64,000 nt of DNA from Toxotes chatareus (taxonomy: Eukaryota; Chordata; Actinopteri; Toxotidae), in contig CM028902.1 in assembly GCA_016801885.1 (NCBI GenBank), forward strand, positions 20,317,080-20,381,079, given 5' to 3'. Under the pieces are notes generated by a model. That model saw nothing but the letters and a program-made list of their open reading frames with translations, made no database searches and was not told the origin of the DNA. Made by a program: the position numbers and the translations under genes. Below are positions 36,571 through 48,652 of the stretch, piece by piece (position 1 is the first letter of the stretch; the number at the start of each line of letters is the position of its first letter).

Positions 36571-38010
36571 CAGCTCCAACACACGGATCAGCGCCCAGTT
36601 TTATCAGGTTACACACTAACACAAAGTCACGGGTCTTCACCTGATAAACAACAGCATTTCGCAGATTTGAATGAACTCACAACCAGCGTCTACCTGTTTC
36701 TGGCGTCCCCGCGGCCTGTACCTGCCCCTTTTATGTCCCAGCCCTTTAACAACCAGGTGGGTCGACATCTCTGATTGGCTAATGATTGGCCAGTGATAAT
36801 TGAGCCAGACCATAACGTCACAGGCCATGTATTACAAAACAAAACATGGAAACTAATAGGAGTGTGCCATACTGCAATTTGGTATGATCCCATGCCAAGT
36901 AAATACACGGCCAGTACTGATACCAGTACCACTATCAATACTTTTTACTCATAAAAGCAGTTTATCTACTTTTAGGGCGGAGCAATGCTTCATAATGACG
37001 TGAATGCTATATGCAAACTTGAATGAAAATTGAAAATTTGAATTTTCATGATCATTGAATGATTTTGTGATTTTTCAATTTTCAATTAGTTAATCATAAT
37101 TATCATCATAATAAAACACAGGACAAAAATTTTAGGCAAATAAAAATACTTTTTAAGTCAAAATTTAAATTTTACTTTTTCAAGATTTTTGTTCAGTTTT
37201 TAACAGAAGAGGGCAAATTAAAAAAGTGCAAATAACTTAACAAAAGCAAAGGTTTATAGGTTTTTGTTCAGAAACAATAACATGTTTACATTTTTCCCTT
37301 TTATTGCACTTGCTGCAATTGCTGACCACTAAATCTGCTACTGTTACTATTTTTATCTATTTTATATTTGACTTTTACTGCAGTTAATATGACTACTGCT
37401 ATCACTGCTAATGACAGTAATAATTTGTCTGATCCTATGAATGGATCTAATGTGCCTGCACCATGTCAGGACACTGGAATCCTCACAGGACTTTGTTTTC
37501 TCTTGTTTTCTTGTATGCTGATGTTTTGCCTTTGGGAAATTTTTGGAGCACCTGACTGCTGCTCCGACGGGCTCATTATCAGCCGATTTGGGCCTGTCAA
37601 ACTACTGCTATTTATTCAAAAACCAAACATGATATCGCCAAACAAATTTCACTCTCAAAGCCACGAGACCTTAAGGAACACAGTGATGTTTTTTTTTTTT
37701 TCCTAGTGTCAAAAATGTGGATAATACGGCAAGTTTAAAAAAAGAGTATTTTCTGTTTTCCTCCAAAAATCCTCTTCTCGATTTACATTGGAGAGCGACT
37801 CATGTCGGTCAAAGGCAGACTATTCAAAAACAAGAAATCCTACAGATAAAGTAAACACATTGTGAGAAAGAAGACAAGTGTGGCTACAAAGTTGGAGAAA
37901 ATCACTGTTGTAGAGTAAAAGTTGTGGCTGTAGTTGTAATAATTTGTCGGTGCACACTCAACAGTGTGGGACAAGTTACGAACCGAAATCCTAGGTGTAA
38001 GAAAAACGAG
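36571..38010. other. AT-rich intergenic sequence with one small open frame
   Basis: About 36960-37330 is AT-rich with local inverted repeats (GAAAATTGAAAATTTGAATTT and its mirror). An open frame at 37368-37706 encodes a possible membrane helix (GILTGLCFLLFSCMLMFCLW) after an acceptor-like TTTTACTGCAG. It matches no family I know and has no partner exon. Part of 37700-38010 may be the 5' portion of the Tc1 relic to its right. Confidence 0.35.
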
Positions 38011-38146
38011 AATAACAATAGTGTGCTGTGCTACACCCCACACCACTAATGAGTTGGGAGGTGTGGACTAGAGCTACTTTGACTGATACAAACCACTCAA
38101 ACTTTTTGAGTTTGCTCCGCACAAGAAGAATATTCTTATCTGAACC

Positions 38147-38380
38147 ATGTCTCGCCAAAAAGAGCTACAATCAAGAATTGTTGATTTACATAAAGCTGGA
38201 AAGGGTTACAGATTTCAAGGACTTTAGAAGTTCACCAGTCTACAGGCAAACAATCTAAAAATGGAGACACTTTGGGACTGTGGCTACTCGACCAAGAAGT
38301 GGGTGCCCACTCAAAATGACCCCAAGAGCAGAGAAGACTCATCAATGACGTAATGAAACAACCAAAGATTTAAAGGTGTC
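38147..38380 (+). pseudogene. Dead Tc1/mariner-type transposase, N-terminal DNA-binding portion
   Basis: From an ATG at 38147 the frame begins MSRQKELQSRIVDLHKAGKG, the conserved N-terminus of fish Tc1-like transposases containing the first helix-turn-helix of the paired-like domain. The frame is lost after about 27 codons by small deletions. Later pieces (TVATRP-like, RRLINDVMKQP-like) can be read only by changing frame. The catalytic half is absent. The upstream run through GGTGTGGACTAGAGC may be its 5' UTR. Confidence 0.75.
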
Positions 38381-38576
38381 ATTGGAACTGGCACTGGAAT
38401 TTTGAAAAAGCATCTTGTGAAGCAGTTGACAGTATTATATTTGACTGAGCGACGGCATGATCTGATTAATAAAGTGTGCTCTTGTGACTTTTGCTAACCC
38501 TAACTGTTCAGTGGAAGTGTTCACTGTAACATAATTTGCTGGCTGGTATGATCCATAAAGTGGGAAATTAAAAAGT

Positions 38577-38648
38577 GGGCTCGTCCGGGATTTGAACCCG
38601 GGACCTCTCGCACCCTAAGCGAGAATCATACCCCTAGACCAACGAGCC
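38577..38648 (-). tRNA. tRNA-Pro (anticodon AGG), copy 3
   Basis: The 72-nt sequence is identical to copies 1 and 2, with all paired arms intact. Its flanks differ from those copies: the 3' side lacks the GGTCAAAA motif, and the nearest plus-strand A runs (AAATTAAAAAG) lie about 5-10 bases past the gene. This copy was therefore moved with less flanking sequence, or its flanks have diverged. Confidence 0.96.
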
Positions 38649-39362
38649 GGTGAGTGTGGGTTTTTATGACATTGGCTTGAGAGCCTATCATGATACTTCT
38701 CACCTTTCATGCACACTCATCATTATGAATATAGGTACAGATGGTTTTATCAAATCCAGTTCCAATTTTGGTGTGGTTAATTTTTGAGTGGTTACTCTAG
38801 TGGAATAGACTGCCATAGAAAGCTGGGAGAGACGACAGTTAAACTTGGCCAACTGAGACAGACAGCACTGTCAGTCTCTCCTAAAGGTTAGTCTAAGTTA
38901 ATGGAAGTGGTCACTGGGTGTGAGCCGTCTCTGTTTGTACTGTTGGATGAAACCCTGAAGTTGCTAAGATTTTATTTTTGTTGTGTAACTTTTTAGCAAC
39001 AAATCAGCTGACAGACAAGCAAGGTCGGGAACGATACAAGTGGCAGTGTTTTACCATGGCATGTTTCACATTAGATTGCATATGTTTAATGTATTTTAGA
39101 TTTTCTTAATGGCATTTGTGCTAATGTTTATAATGAGTTATGCCTGTTAAAGGTGGGCTAAAGCTGAAACTATGTGTGGAACAAATTTATTTTTAAATTT
39201 GCCTGTCCATCTTTTATGTGTGTGTGGGTATTACTCCAATGCTTGGTTGTCAGAAGTTTTGGACTTTAGTGTCTGGGTTACAGTGCCCCTATGCTGCAGC
39301 TGAAAGTCAACGTGGCTTCTTTTTTTGGCCCCTGTGACATTTAACCCTGGGGGTCAAAAACT
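38649..39362. other. Spacer between tRNA-Pro copies 3 and 4
   Basis: No coding or structured feature was recognised. The end nearest copy 4 carries GGGGGTCAAAA, matching the 3' flanks of copies 1 and 2. Confidence 0.5.
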
Positions 39363-39434
39363 GGGCTCGTCCGGGATTTGAACCCGGGACCTCTCGCACC
39401 CAAAGCGAGAATCATACCCCTAGACCAACGAGCC
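39363..39434 (-). tRNA. tRNA-Pro (anticodon TGG), copy 4
   Basis: The anticodon loop reads TTTGGGT, giving anticodon TGG, which reads CCA and other CCN codons. By direct comparison the other 71 positions are identical to the three AGG copies, so the isoacceptor change is a single base at position 34. The 3' flank has GGGGGTCAAAA and the 5' side has GACTGGTGATGTGG, both shared with copies 1 and 2. Confidence 0.97.
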
Positions 39435-40160
39435 TACTCGTAGTAAGAATCAGTCATGCATTGCCTCTGTACAAGCTGTCAGACTGGTGATGTGGCAGGC
39501 TGAGGCTGTACAGCACCGAACAGTGGTCATAAGAGGGGAAACATGACATATGACATATACCAACAATGATATGAGCTGAAATATGACGCTGAGTCTCTCA
39601 GATAAGGCCCTCTGACACTGCAACGACAGTAACTCTACTATTTACAAGGACCACGTTAAAAGCTATTTGAAATGAAAGACGGATACATACCGTGAACAGT
39701 TGTAGAGTTGTATTAAAGTGATAGGAAATATTTAGCTAATAATATTATCGTTCATCCGTGCAAATGTTTAAAGGTGTTTAAAATGTACACAGCATATCAA
39801 ACGAAAACATATCAAACAAACGCACTGCATCATCATACAGACACTGCAGTCACAGAAGAACATGAGTCAGATATCCGTATTTGAACTTTATTTTAAAGTA
39901 AATAGATGCTGTGACAGTATATATATATATTCTGACACATTTTTGGCAACAGTCTCTTAATTTTTATTAACTTATTTCTTCTCGTTGTTCTGGTCATGGC
40001 GTGAAAGACACCATGCCAGTGTACGTTCATTGCCTACAAGGCACAGCTCAGGTCAAAATAAACCCAGAGAGTCGCCGTGTGCGCATACTGAGGTTAGCTT
40101 TAAGCTAGCTCACCAGTACCTGCGCTCGCAAAGTCTTTGGTTTGTTATTACATTCACAAA
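39435..40160. other. Intergenic sequence and SETD6 upstream region
   Basis: The first part is AT-rich with a short ATATATAT run near 39920. The last ~150 bp before the SETD6 ATG contains CpGs (AGAGTCGCCGTGTGCGCATAC) and is the likely promoter and 5' UTR. No TATA box was identified with confidence. Confidence 0.45.
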
Positions 40161-42844
40161 ATGGCAACAGAAGCGAAACGACCCAAGGTTTTAAACTTTA
40201 TCCGTTTAAATCTAAAAACACACAATGCACTTTGTATTTGTATATTTGCCTTGGTATTTACAGTGAGTTAGCTACACTGTACACTGTCAGCTGTCTACAT
40301 GTGTGGTTAGCTGCTAGCGGTACGTGTGTAACTCAGCCTCGTGTGTTGTAGGAGTGAGCTACTTTAGCTAGTCAAAGTTATTAATGGAGTTAGTCAGTGG
40401 GTGTATTTGTGTGATACGTGTACAGTTATACCACCAGCCATACCTGCAGATGTAATTCACTTAAAGATGTCGCCGTTTGAGTTAATTTCAAACCATACGG
40501 GATATTAAAAAAGGTAGCTAGTGTTTTACTAACATAAAGCAGGAAAGTGGGACAGTCTCTTGTCATCAGTGTACCACTGTGATTGTATATCAGCTGTTAT
40601 TGTGTGACTGTCTTAAATAGGGAGAATCAAGTACATCACAGCATAAGGTCAGACACGCCTGATCATACCAGTGATGCTCAAGTTTTTCATCCATGTGATT
40701 CTGTTGTTGACAGGTAGATGACGGCTCAGAGCTTAGTCCTCTGGAAAATTTTCTACAGTGGTGCAACAGAGTCGGTCTGGTTCTCAGCAACAAGGTATAT
40801 ATATATATATTTCATTATTTAAGTTTTTAAAGACTGTCCACTTCCTGAATTGAATCCATTCTTTCAAAAACATAAAAGCCAAAAAGGTTTAAGATGGACG
40901 TCTCTCTCCGCAGGTGTATGTGAGTAAAGAGGGCACAGTGGCAGAGTATGGGATGCTGGCTAAGGACGACATAGAAGAGGGGGAGGTTTTATTCACTATC
41001 CCCAGATCAGCTCTTCTGCACCAGGGAACAACCAAGGTCTGCGCCCTGCTGGAGAAAGGTAACTTACAATTACAATGAAGTTTTTCACAAGTTTGAAGCT
41101 GCATGCATCAAACCCCTGTGTCTCTAACCCCTGTGTTTCTCCCTTTTGCCTTGACAGAGAAGTCATCTCTGGAGAGCTCTTCAGGCTGGGTTCCCCTGCT
41201 GCTGGCTCTGCTGTACGAGTACACATCCTCACAGTCCCACTGGAGACCATACCTCTCCCTGTGGACGGACTTCAAGACACTGGATCACCCCATGTTCTGG
41301 TAGGAAATAGTTTCTGATCAGTGGTGAAAGTTGGTGTTGGTACTGAAACAGCTTTGTCCTCGATTTTTCTGTTGATGAACTGTGAATCTGTAGCTTTCCT
41401 CACAGTAATTTACAGTCCATCCGTTCAGGTCTAAAGAGGAGAGAGGCCGACTGTTGAGGGGCACAGGTATTCCAGAGGCTGTGGATACAGACTTGGCTAA
41501 CATCCACAGGGAATACACAGATGTGGTGCTGCCGTTCATCACCCAGCATCCTGACCTCTGGAACCCAAACACACACACACTGGAGCTGTACACACAGCTG
41601 GTGGCCTTTGTCATGGCCTACAGGTCAGTGAGCATGTATATAAAGTATGAGCATCTTTTTTTCCCTTGTTTACCCACGTTCTAAAATTTGCTCTCCGTCG
41701 TCTGTTCCTTCATCCCCACCCTGTTCTTCCTATTTTGCTCCACAGTTTCCAAGAGCCACAGGAAGAGGAGGAGGATGAAGAGGAGGACGAGGAAGAGGAG
41801 AAGACTCCAAACCCACCCATGATGGTTCCCATGGCTGACATGCTGAACCATGTGTCCAATCACAACGCTAATCTGGAGTTCACGCTGGTGAGCGGACACA
41901 CACACAATTCAGATTTTTCTTTTTTCAAATGTGTAGATTTGATAGATTGTTGTTTAATTTGTCAGAACAGCGTCTCATCTGTGAAGACACAGACCTGAGA
42001 AGTGATGAAGCAAGTTTTTGTTAAATAAAGAGTATGTTTGACATTGAGACCGAAACTTCTTAGCAAGTTTCCGCTTTTCTTGTTTTCTAATTCCTTTTTC
42101 ATTGTCTCTGCCCTCCATATTTCTCAGGACAGTCTGAAGATGGTGTGCGTGCGCCCCATTCAAAAAGGCGAGGAGGTATTTAACACCTATGGGCAGATGG
42201 CCAACTGGCAGCTGCTTCATATGTATGGCTTCACAGAACCATATCCAAGCAACAGCAACGACACCGCTGACATCCCCATCACCAACCTCTACAAAGTCAC
42301 CACACAAGGTGAGTGACAAGACCACAGAGTCAACATGAGAGAGAAGTGTTGAGGAAAGAAACAAGAAGAATCACAGATAGAAGAGGCAGCTGTAGTGAGA
42401 CTACAGAGGAAGTACAGGACAGAGGATGTAACACAGTTCATAGCAGTGTTACTGAAAGGTCGACAAGTGAATTAACTGGACTCAGCTCTGTTGTTGGGGA
42501 ATTCAGTGACAAAATATAAACAAAAAAAACAAAACAACAAACGCATTCACTTTGTAAAAAGCAAACTTGAAAAGAAACAGACTTTGCAGGTTTGTCAGTG
42601 TGTAGAAGTATATATAGTAAGTGTATAACAGATGTTCAGATTTGTGCAAGGTTGAGTTTGTTTTCCAGCGGAGATGTGGAAATAAAACCTGGGCAGATAC
42701 AGTTGTACCTAGATGCAAACGTTGTTTCAATCAGTTCAGAGGACAAGAAATGATTTCCTATTTAGAATTGTAGTTTAGCAGAGGCTAATAACCAAGATAC
42801 AGACTGATTAGTCAGAGTCCAGCCTCTTCAGATTAATGTCCTGT

Positions 42845-42875
<31 letters not shown>

Positions 42876-43545
42876 TGTAATTCACCTTCCTTTTCTCCTC
42901 CCAGGTATTCAGTCTGATTTGGACCGGCAGCTGGTGGAGGAGCAGTGGGAGATGCTGCGTGAGATGATGCAAGAGAAAGGAGCCTTTGTGTTTGGTAAAC
43001 AGGGCTGCCTTACAGACACAGAGCTCCACACTGCACTCAAGGTGAGGGAGGTCATACAGCAGCGCTGATTTAATGATCAGTTTGTTTGTAAACTGAACAA
43101 AACCCCATGAAACACACAAAAAAAAACCTTTGTTAGAGACAAGTATTTGATGAATGGCTGTTGTTGGAAACATGCTTCTTGCTTTGTGCATCTCCAGGTG
43201 CTGTGCATGTCAAAGCAGGAGTTCTCAGAGTTCAAAGAAAATGAAGGATGGGAGGAGGATGATGAGGAAGATGAGAAGATTTCTCTTGCTTTCTCTAACG
43301 AAGGTCTCCCAGGATTAAAGGCCTCATGGAAATGGCTGATTCATGAAGCAGCCCGTCTAACTCTGAGGTCCAATGGAGACGGAGAGGAGGAGGAGGAGGA
43401 GCAGGAGGTCATAAAAAGAGACCAGGTGCTGATAGAGGACAAGGCAGCACTTGCTGGACTGAGCAGCAGGCAGCAGAATGCACTGCAGGTACGATATGGA
43501 CAGAAGAGCATCCTGCACAGACTGATGGAGCTCACAGAGTCATGA
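40161..43545 (+). CDS. setd6: SETD6, SET-domain protein-lysine N-methyltransferase, complete
   Basis: In mammals SETD6 monomethylates lysines in nuclear targets such as the NF-kB subunit RelA and histone H2A.Z. Coding exons: 40161-40187, 40714-40794, 40914-41058, 41158-41299, 41429-41623, 41746-41887, 42128-42308, 42905-43041, 43198-43545. Junctions are GT-AG, phases agree, and the total is 1,398 nt, or 465 residues (human 473). The start MATEAKRPK matches the family. The SET domain begins around GTVAEYGMLAKDD and includes NHNANLE (~residue 236) and NTYGQMANWQL with MYGF (Tyr ~265 and ~277), the cofactor and active-site region. An acidic insert (EEEEDEEEDEEEE) interrupts it, as in orthologues. 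The Rubisco-methyltransferase-type C-terminal domain ends near QVRYGQKSILHRLMEL. No damage is seen. Confidence 0.96.
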
Positions 43546-43656
43546 GTACAACTGTGACGGAGTCTGGGACTGCAGTGAAAGCTTTTCGGTTTTTTTTTTT
43601 TTTTTTTTTTTAAATCTCAAGGAAAATTACAGCTTCCTTTTGTCATACACATTGTC

Positions 43657-43662
43657 AATAAA
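43657..43662 (+). terminator. setd6: Likely SETD6 poly(A) signal
   Basis: AATAAA lies 112 bases past the SETD6 stop codon and is the first canonical signal downstream. A T run at about 43590-43612 precedes it. Confidence 0.75.
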
Positions 43663-44535
43663 CTTTTTATCCTGAAGACATCTTTGATTTTCAACAGTTC
43701 TTGTTTTGTACTCCTGCTGACAATAAATAGTAGTTAATAGTGAAAATGATTTTTAAAATATTTTGCCATTCCCTGTACATAAAACCAGCAGCCACCTGTG
43801 CTAAATAGGAAAAGCATTCATCTGCAATACACTGACCACTAGTTATAACCACCTTCAAGCCAAAAACATGTCTTTTGAACAAATCGCATCTGTCCTCAGA
43901 CCGAGACAGTCTACAAAACTCATAATCCTTTCAAACCCTGTGAAAGTTCCAGATTAACTCAGGAGCCAAGGTTTTCTGGATCACTGTGCATCTTAATGCA
44001 GTTCAAAGGAAAAACAAAAAAAAATCTAAGTTTCCCCACATATACAAATGTGAATTTGCTGTAGACTTAAAGCAACATGTTAGCATCTAGTTAAACAATG
44101 AGCAATATATAATTTATTATTAAGAATTTCTATGAGTATAAACTGACTGTTTAGAAAGTAGGTGAGAGTTAACCAGTGTAGATATTGGTAGACACTGGAT
44201 AACCTACAGTGTCAAAACTGTAGATGTGTTACTAGTATTTGAATTATAACATTTTATAACCACAGGAGCCCTGACAGACTCATTTTCTAATAAAAACACT
44301 TTGCTGTTTTTTTTTTTTTTTTTGGTGGTGAAAAACAAGATGTAAAACCTTTACTCGGTGAAAATGTTCACACAATCATAAGTTTATAAGAAACACCTGT
44401 GCCTGAAGTCTGGAAAAACAAATACAGTGAGTAATTTATATAACCTGTGTCTACTCATCAAACACCTGGTATATTAGCACCATCGTCCTATTCTTACAGT
44501 CCTCAAAGAAAACAGATGCGTTGCAGTTTGAATGC
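43663..44535. other. Spacer between the convergent SETD6 and CNOT1 transcripts
   Basis: About 870 bp of AT-rich sequence separates the two poly(A) signals. No reading frame or repeat of note is present apart from a T run near 44305-44323. Confidence 0.6.
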
Positions 44536-45390
44536 TTTATTTCCTTTATGTATGCATACTGCAGTTAAGTAGCAAGAACTAAAGGCAAACTAGAAAGGAC
44601 TACAAAATACAACACATGGACCAATACATTTACAAAACATTCAAAATGTTACAAAATGGGCTGTATTGGTCCTTCTATTGTTGTTCTTCAATTTGGATCT
44701 TTGTACAAATTGTCAAGATACGATGTCACCATCACTTTGCACAATTTTACAAGTGCCAGGGAGAGACTTCCAGAGCCGGTTTCAAATGGACAAACCATCA
44801 GCAATCTGTCTCCACCAACACACCGGGAGCAACACCCCCACCCTACCTGGCAGACTACACTACATCTTCCTGTCCCACTCAGGGATAAAAAGGAATCAAA
44901 TGAAAGTAGCAGGCAGCTTTTTTTTCTTTCAATCATCTACCATTCAGCCTCTGAAAGCCAAAAAAAAAAAGGTCAGGAAAAAAAAAAGGATTTGTGTGGG
45001 AGGGAAGCAAACCAAGGACTTTGCTAGTGAGTGAAAATATGTTTACATGTCAGGATACATTTTATTTGACATGTGAATTGTTCTCCACTTATGTACTCTC
45101 CCGTTCTCCCTTTTTTTTTTTTTCAATATTTACATCAAAGCATCAAAAAAGTATATTAAACAGCATGTCCAAATCCATTCTCTCCATCTCAATCCAGCCC
45201 CAAAGGGATAAACAAAAATCTAAATCTTTAGATCCGTGAGCAGTAGTCCTTTCATCCACATTTCAAATGACTGTGGGTTGCCAGTTTATCCAGTGCCAAC
45301 AGTAAAGTGGGAGGTGTGTGTGTGTGGTGGGGGAGTGGGTCAAGGCCGCGGCATCTCTCCCAAGGGCTATCAGCTGGCTGGTTACACAGG
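44536..45390 (-). other. cnot1: Probable CNOT1 3' untranslated region
   Basis: The region between the CNOT1 stop (45391-45393) and a minus-strand AATAAA (44536-44541) has no further exon. Open frames on the plus strand here (for example 44656-45027) show no family features and are chance. The UTR would be about 850 bp. Confidence 0.6.
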
Positions 45391-48300
45391 CTAGCTAGCA
45401 CCGGTGCCTTCCATCACCTGCTGGGCCTGTTTCTGTCCCATGCAGCACTGGGCTACTGACTGGAACAGCCTGAGGACAGAGAGGAGAGGTTAAGACACAA
45501 TTGTCTAATAAAGAGAAACAGAACACATTGAAGGTAAGGCTGATGTTACTCTAACAATGAGTCAAACAGGGTGCCTACTTTTCAATCTCAGGGGCACAGT
45601 GCACAAAGTCGTGGCTCCAGAACTTGAAGGCAGGATTCTTGATCAGCTCGATGAAGGTGATGAGCAGACCCCATGGGTGAGGCCTGTTCACTATCAGCCT
45701 CTCCAACAGAACCCTGGACGTGGGAGGGGGGGGCATGACATTAATTAACAACACTTGTACTTAACATCAAATTAGTGATGGTTGGACATATTCCTTCCTC
45801 TGAAATAATAAAGTCCCCCAGACTCAGCCTCACCTGGTGATCTGCTCCTGGATGGCCTCGGTGTTGGCCTCAGCGAACAGATACAGCATGGTGCAGCTGA
45901 AGTAGTGAGTGTGGCTGTTGGGGTAGCGCAGCTGATTGGCGATCGCATTCAAGAACAGGTAACGTCCTGAGAAGACATGAGAGCAGAAACCTGATCAGAG
46001 TGCAGAACATCTTATAAATCTGGTTCTGGGTTACACTGAAAACAAAATCTGATGCTACGAACTAACACTGACGCTAATATTAGACTGTCTTTACAGGTGG
46101 TGAGAGGTGATGGTCTCAAGTTTTTAGTACTGACTAGTCTTAAAATAAACCTACCACTAAAAGCTTTGAACTGCCCAGAACTCAAGGGGAAAGTTCTGAT
46201 ACTGACATATTTTGTGTGCTGCCTCCTTACCCTCAGTGTCCAGGTCCACAGCCAGGTTCTGGAAGATGTCCATGTGTGCAGAGTGAGTGATCGTGCTCAT
46301 GGAGGGGGTGCCGCCCTTGTTGTGAATGTGAGCGATAGCCTGTGTGCCTACATACAAGACTAGAGCATTGATCAGCTGGATGTTATAGCGGTTTCCTGGC
46401 TCATTAGACACCTGGGAGACAAAAAAAGAAATGAACACAATATTGCACTGTCATTAATAAAAGGTATAATTACACTACTAGTAATAATAATAACTTCAAA
46501 TAGATGGACACTGGTCCTACCTGCAGGTTGCTGCGCAGCTCAGACAGGAAAGTGACTGGTGATCGAGTCTTCAAATACGAGTCCAGATCTTTCTTGAACT
46601 GGGAAGGCATGACACCTGTGAAGTTGGTGAGGATTCGGGGAGCAATGTTGATCTCACTCAGCATGTCCACCTGCAGAGGAGGGGGGCAGTGTTGATGAAG
46701 GACAGATTTATTAAATCATTTATTAGTTTTCTAATCAATGATCAAACAAAGTAGATGAAACCCCACTCCTCTAGACAGAGGAGGGAGAGGAAGTGTGTGT
46801 GTGTGTCTACCTTGAGATTGGGTGTGAACGGGTCGGGGAGCCTCATGTTGCGTGGAAAGGCACTGAGGATGAGGTTGCGGAGCTGGATGCAGTTGGGTGG
46901 GATAACATCACAGAAGCCGTAATGGTAGTCACACAGGAACTCTGGGAAGTCATGCAGCAGGACTAGGAGCACCCGCAGTGTGCCCTGACAAAAATAAAAA
47001 ATAAAATAAAATAAAATGACAAGGAGATATTAGTTTTAGCTTCTGTAATCAAAACATCTAACGGGAAACATCGGGACATTAACCAAAACACTGACAGACG
47101 ACTAAATTTACCAAAAACAATTTACAACTCAATGTTTCCGTGGAAAGCTAAACCACTAAACGGACAGAACGGACAGAACAGAACAACATGCTGTCAGACT
47201 TGTCTGATAAAGACAGCTGTAATTAAGGAAAAGAAGCGAGCACCTTGTAGAGGATTTGCATAGGTTTGTTGAGCTCTACATTCCTCAGGAAAGGGGCCAG
47301 GTACTTGAAGAGATCAATCAGCAGCTGTGCATACATGGGCCAACCCTGGAGGACAACGACAGTCTATTAGATCAAAATTCAAAACCACAGACATGGGGAA
47401 AGCAGCAAGGTTTGCCTATGAACAATATTGGATGTAAGCTTTTAAAGGTATGTGAAAATTAGATCATCGCGTGTTGTCCTTGCGCACCTTCTGCTGCGGT
47501 GTGTGTGCTAGCATCCTGGCGATGAAGATGCGATGGGAGATGAGTTCGAGCCAGGCGTACACAAATCCAGGTGCTTTGGTGGGTCTCAGGATGTGGAAGG
47601 TATTGCTGCAGAAGAGAGGAAAGAGTGAATCCAAAGTGCAGGAAATCTACAGACACAAACTCTGAAAACATCTTAACTTAGAGACCAGTATCAGCACTAG
47701 AGCCGGGCATTTCTGATCTACAGCGGGAGGTAACCCTGCAGATGTGTTTGATCCATGTGGATGTCTTACCAGAAGGCAGTGAGTGTCTGGAAGTTGATGG
47801 TCTCCAGGACATGCTCAGGGGCGTTGAGCTCCAGCAGCAGCATGATGAAAATGCGGTGGTATGGGAGCTGTTGGAATTCCGTCTGACGCACATCGTGGTC
47901 CTGGATCAACACCCCAACTACGATACCCAGCACCTAAAGGCAGAATGTAGAACGTAATTCTTAGTAACCAAACCAGTTTGAGCAGAGTATGCTTCACTTT
48001 ATACTCTGACCTGCTGTGTAACATAAACAGGTCTGATGTTTTGTTATTGTTGTACATATTTGTCATGTACCTTGTTGAGGAGGTTGATTTTTGTCACTGT
48101 GTTGGTGGCCTCTCCAGAGTGTTTGACCAGCAGGGCTATGAGCCTAACAAAGGCATCCAGGTTGTGGTAACACTTGGCCCTGATGATGGCTGCACTGGCT
48201 GCTGGGTTGTGTTGCTGCTCAGCCTGTGCCCGATAGCTTATCTCCACACACATTTCTGTGCACAGCCGGAAGAACCTTGTGATCAGGTCATCTGTCTTCA

Positions 48301-48652
48301 AGATGCCCTGCTGGTGCATCTGGATGGAGAAAAGGGGAGCGACATGAGGTAAACATGAGCGACAAAAGTCATGGTTTTTGAGCATTCTTTTTTTTACTGA
48401 ACTGATGAGTGACTGTTTACCTGGCCAACAAAGGCAGAGAAGGCTTTGGTGCTATCCCTGCCAGCAGCAGCTGAGTGATACAGGTTCACCCATTCTCTCA
48501 AGAGGTACTCTGCCTTCTCCCTCAGGCCTGGGGGATCATCATATTCTGAAGCCTGTGAAATCCCAGAGTGCATCATAAAGTTGGGTCCACCGTGGGCCCG
48601 GTCAATCATGGCTTCGTAGTTGGAGCGAACAACATCCATAAGCTGGGGAAGA
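45391..48652 (-). other. cnot1: CNOT1 C-terminal NOT1 domain (CNOT2/CNOT3-binding)
   Basis: The last ten exons encode about the final 500 residues, the NOT1 domain that assembles with the NOT boxes of CNOT2 and CNOT3. Conserved blocks include [40 protein letters not shown] and [19 protein letters not shown]. The protein ends [10 protein letters not shown] followed by TAG. Confidence 0.85.

Noticed and set aside
36142..36582. 146-codon minus-strand frame in the CpG-rich patch
   Set aside because: CpG-rich DNA has few stop codons, and there is no recognisable domain or exon partner. Kept only as a note under the CpG patch.
44656..45034. Two ~120-codon plus-strand frames
   Set aside because: They lie antisense in the CNOT1 3' UTR, contain A-run lysine stretches and show no family features.
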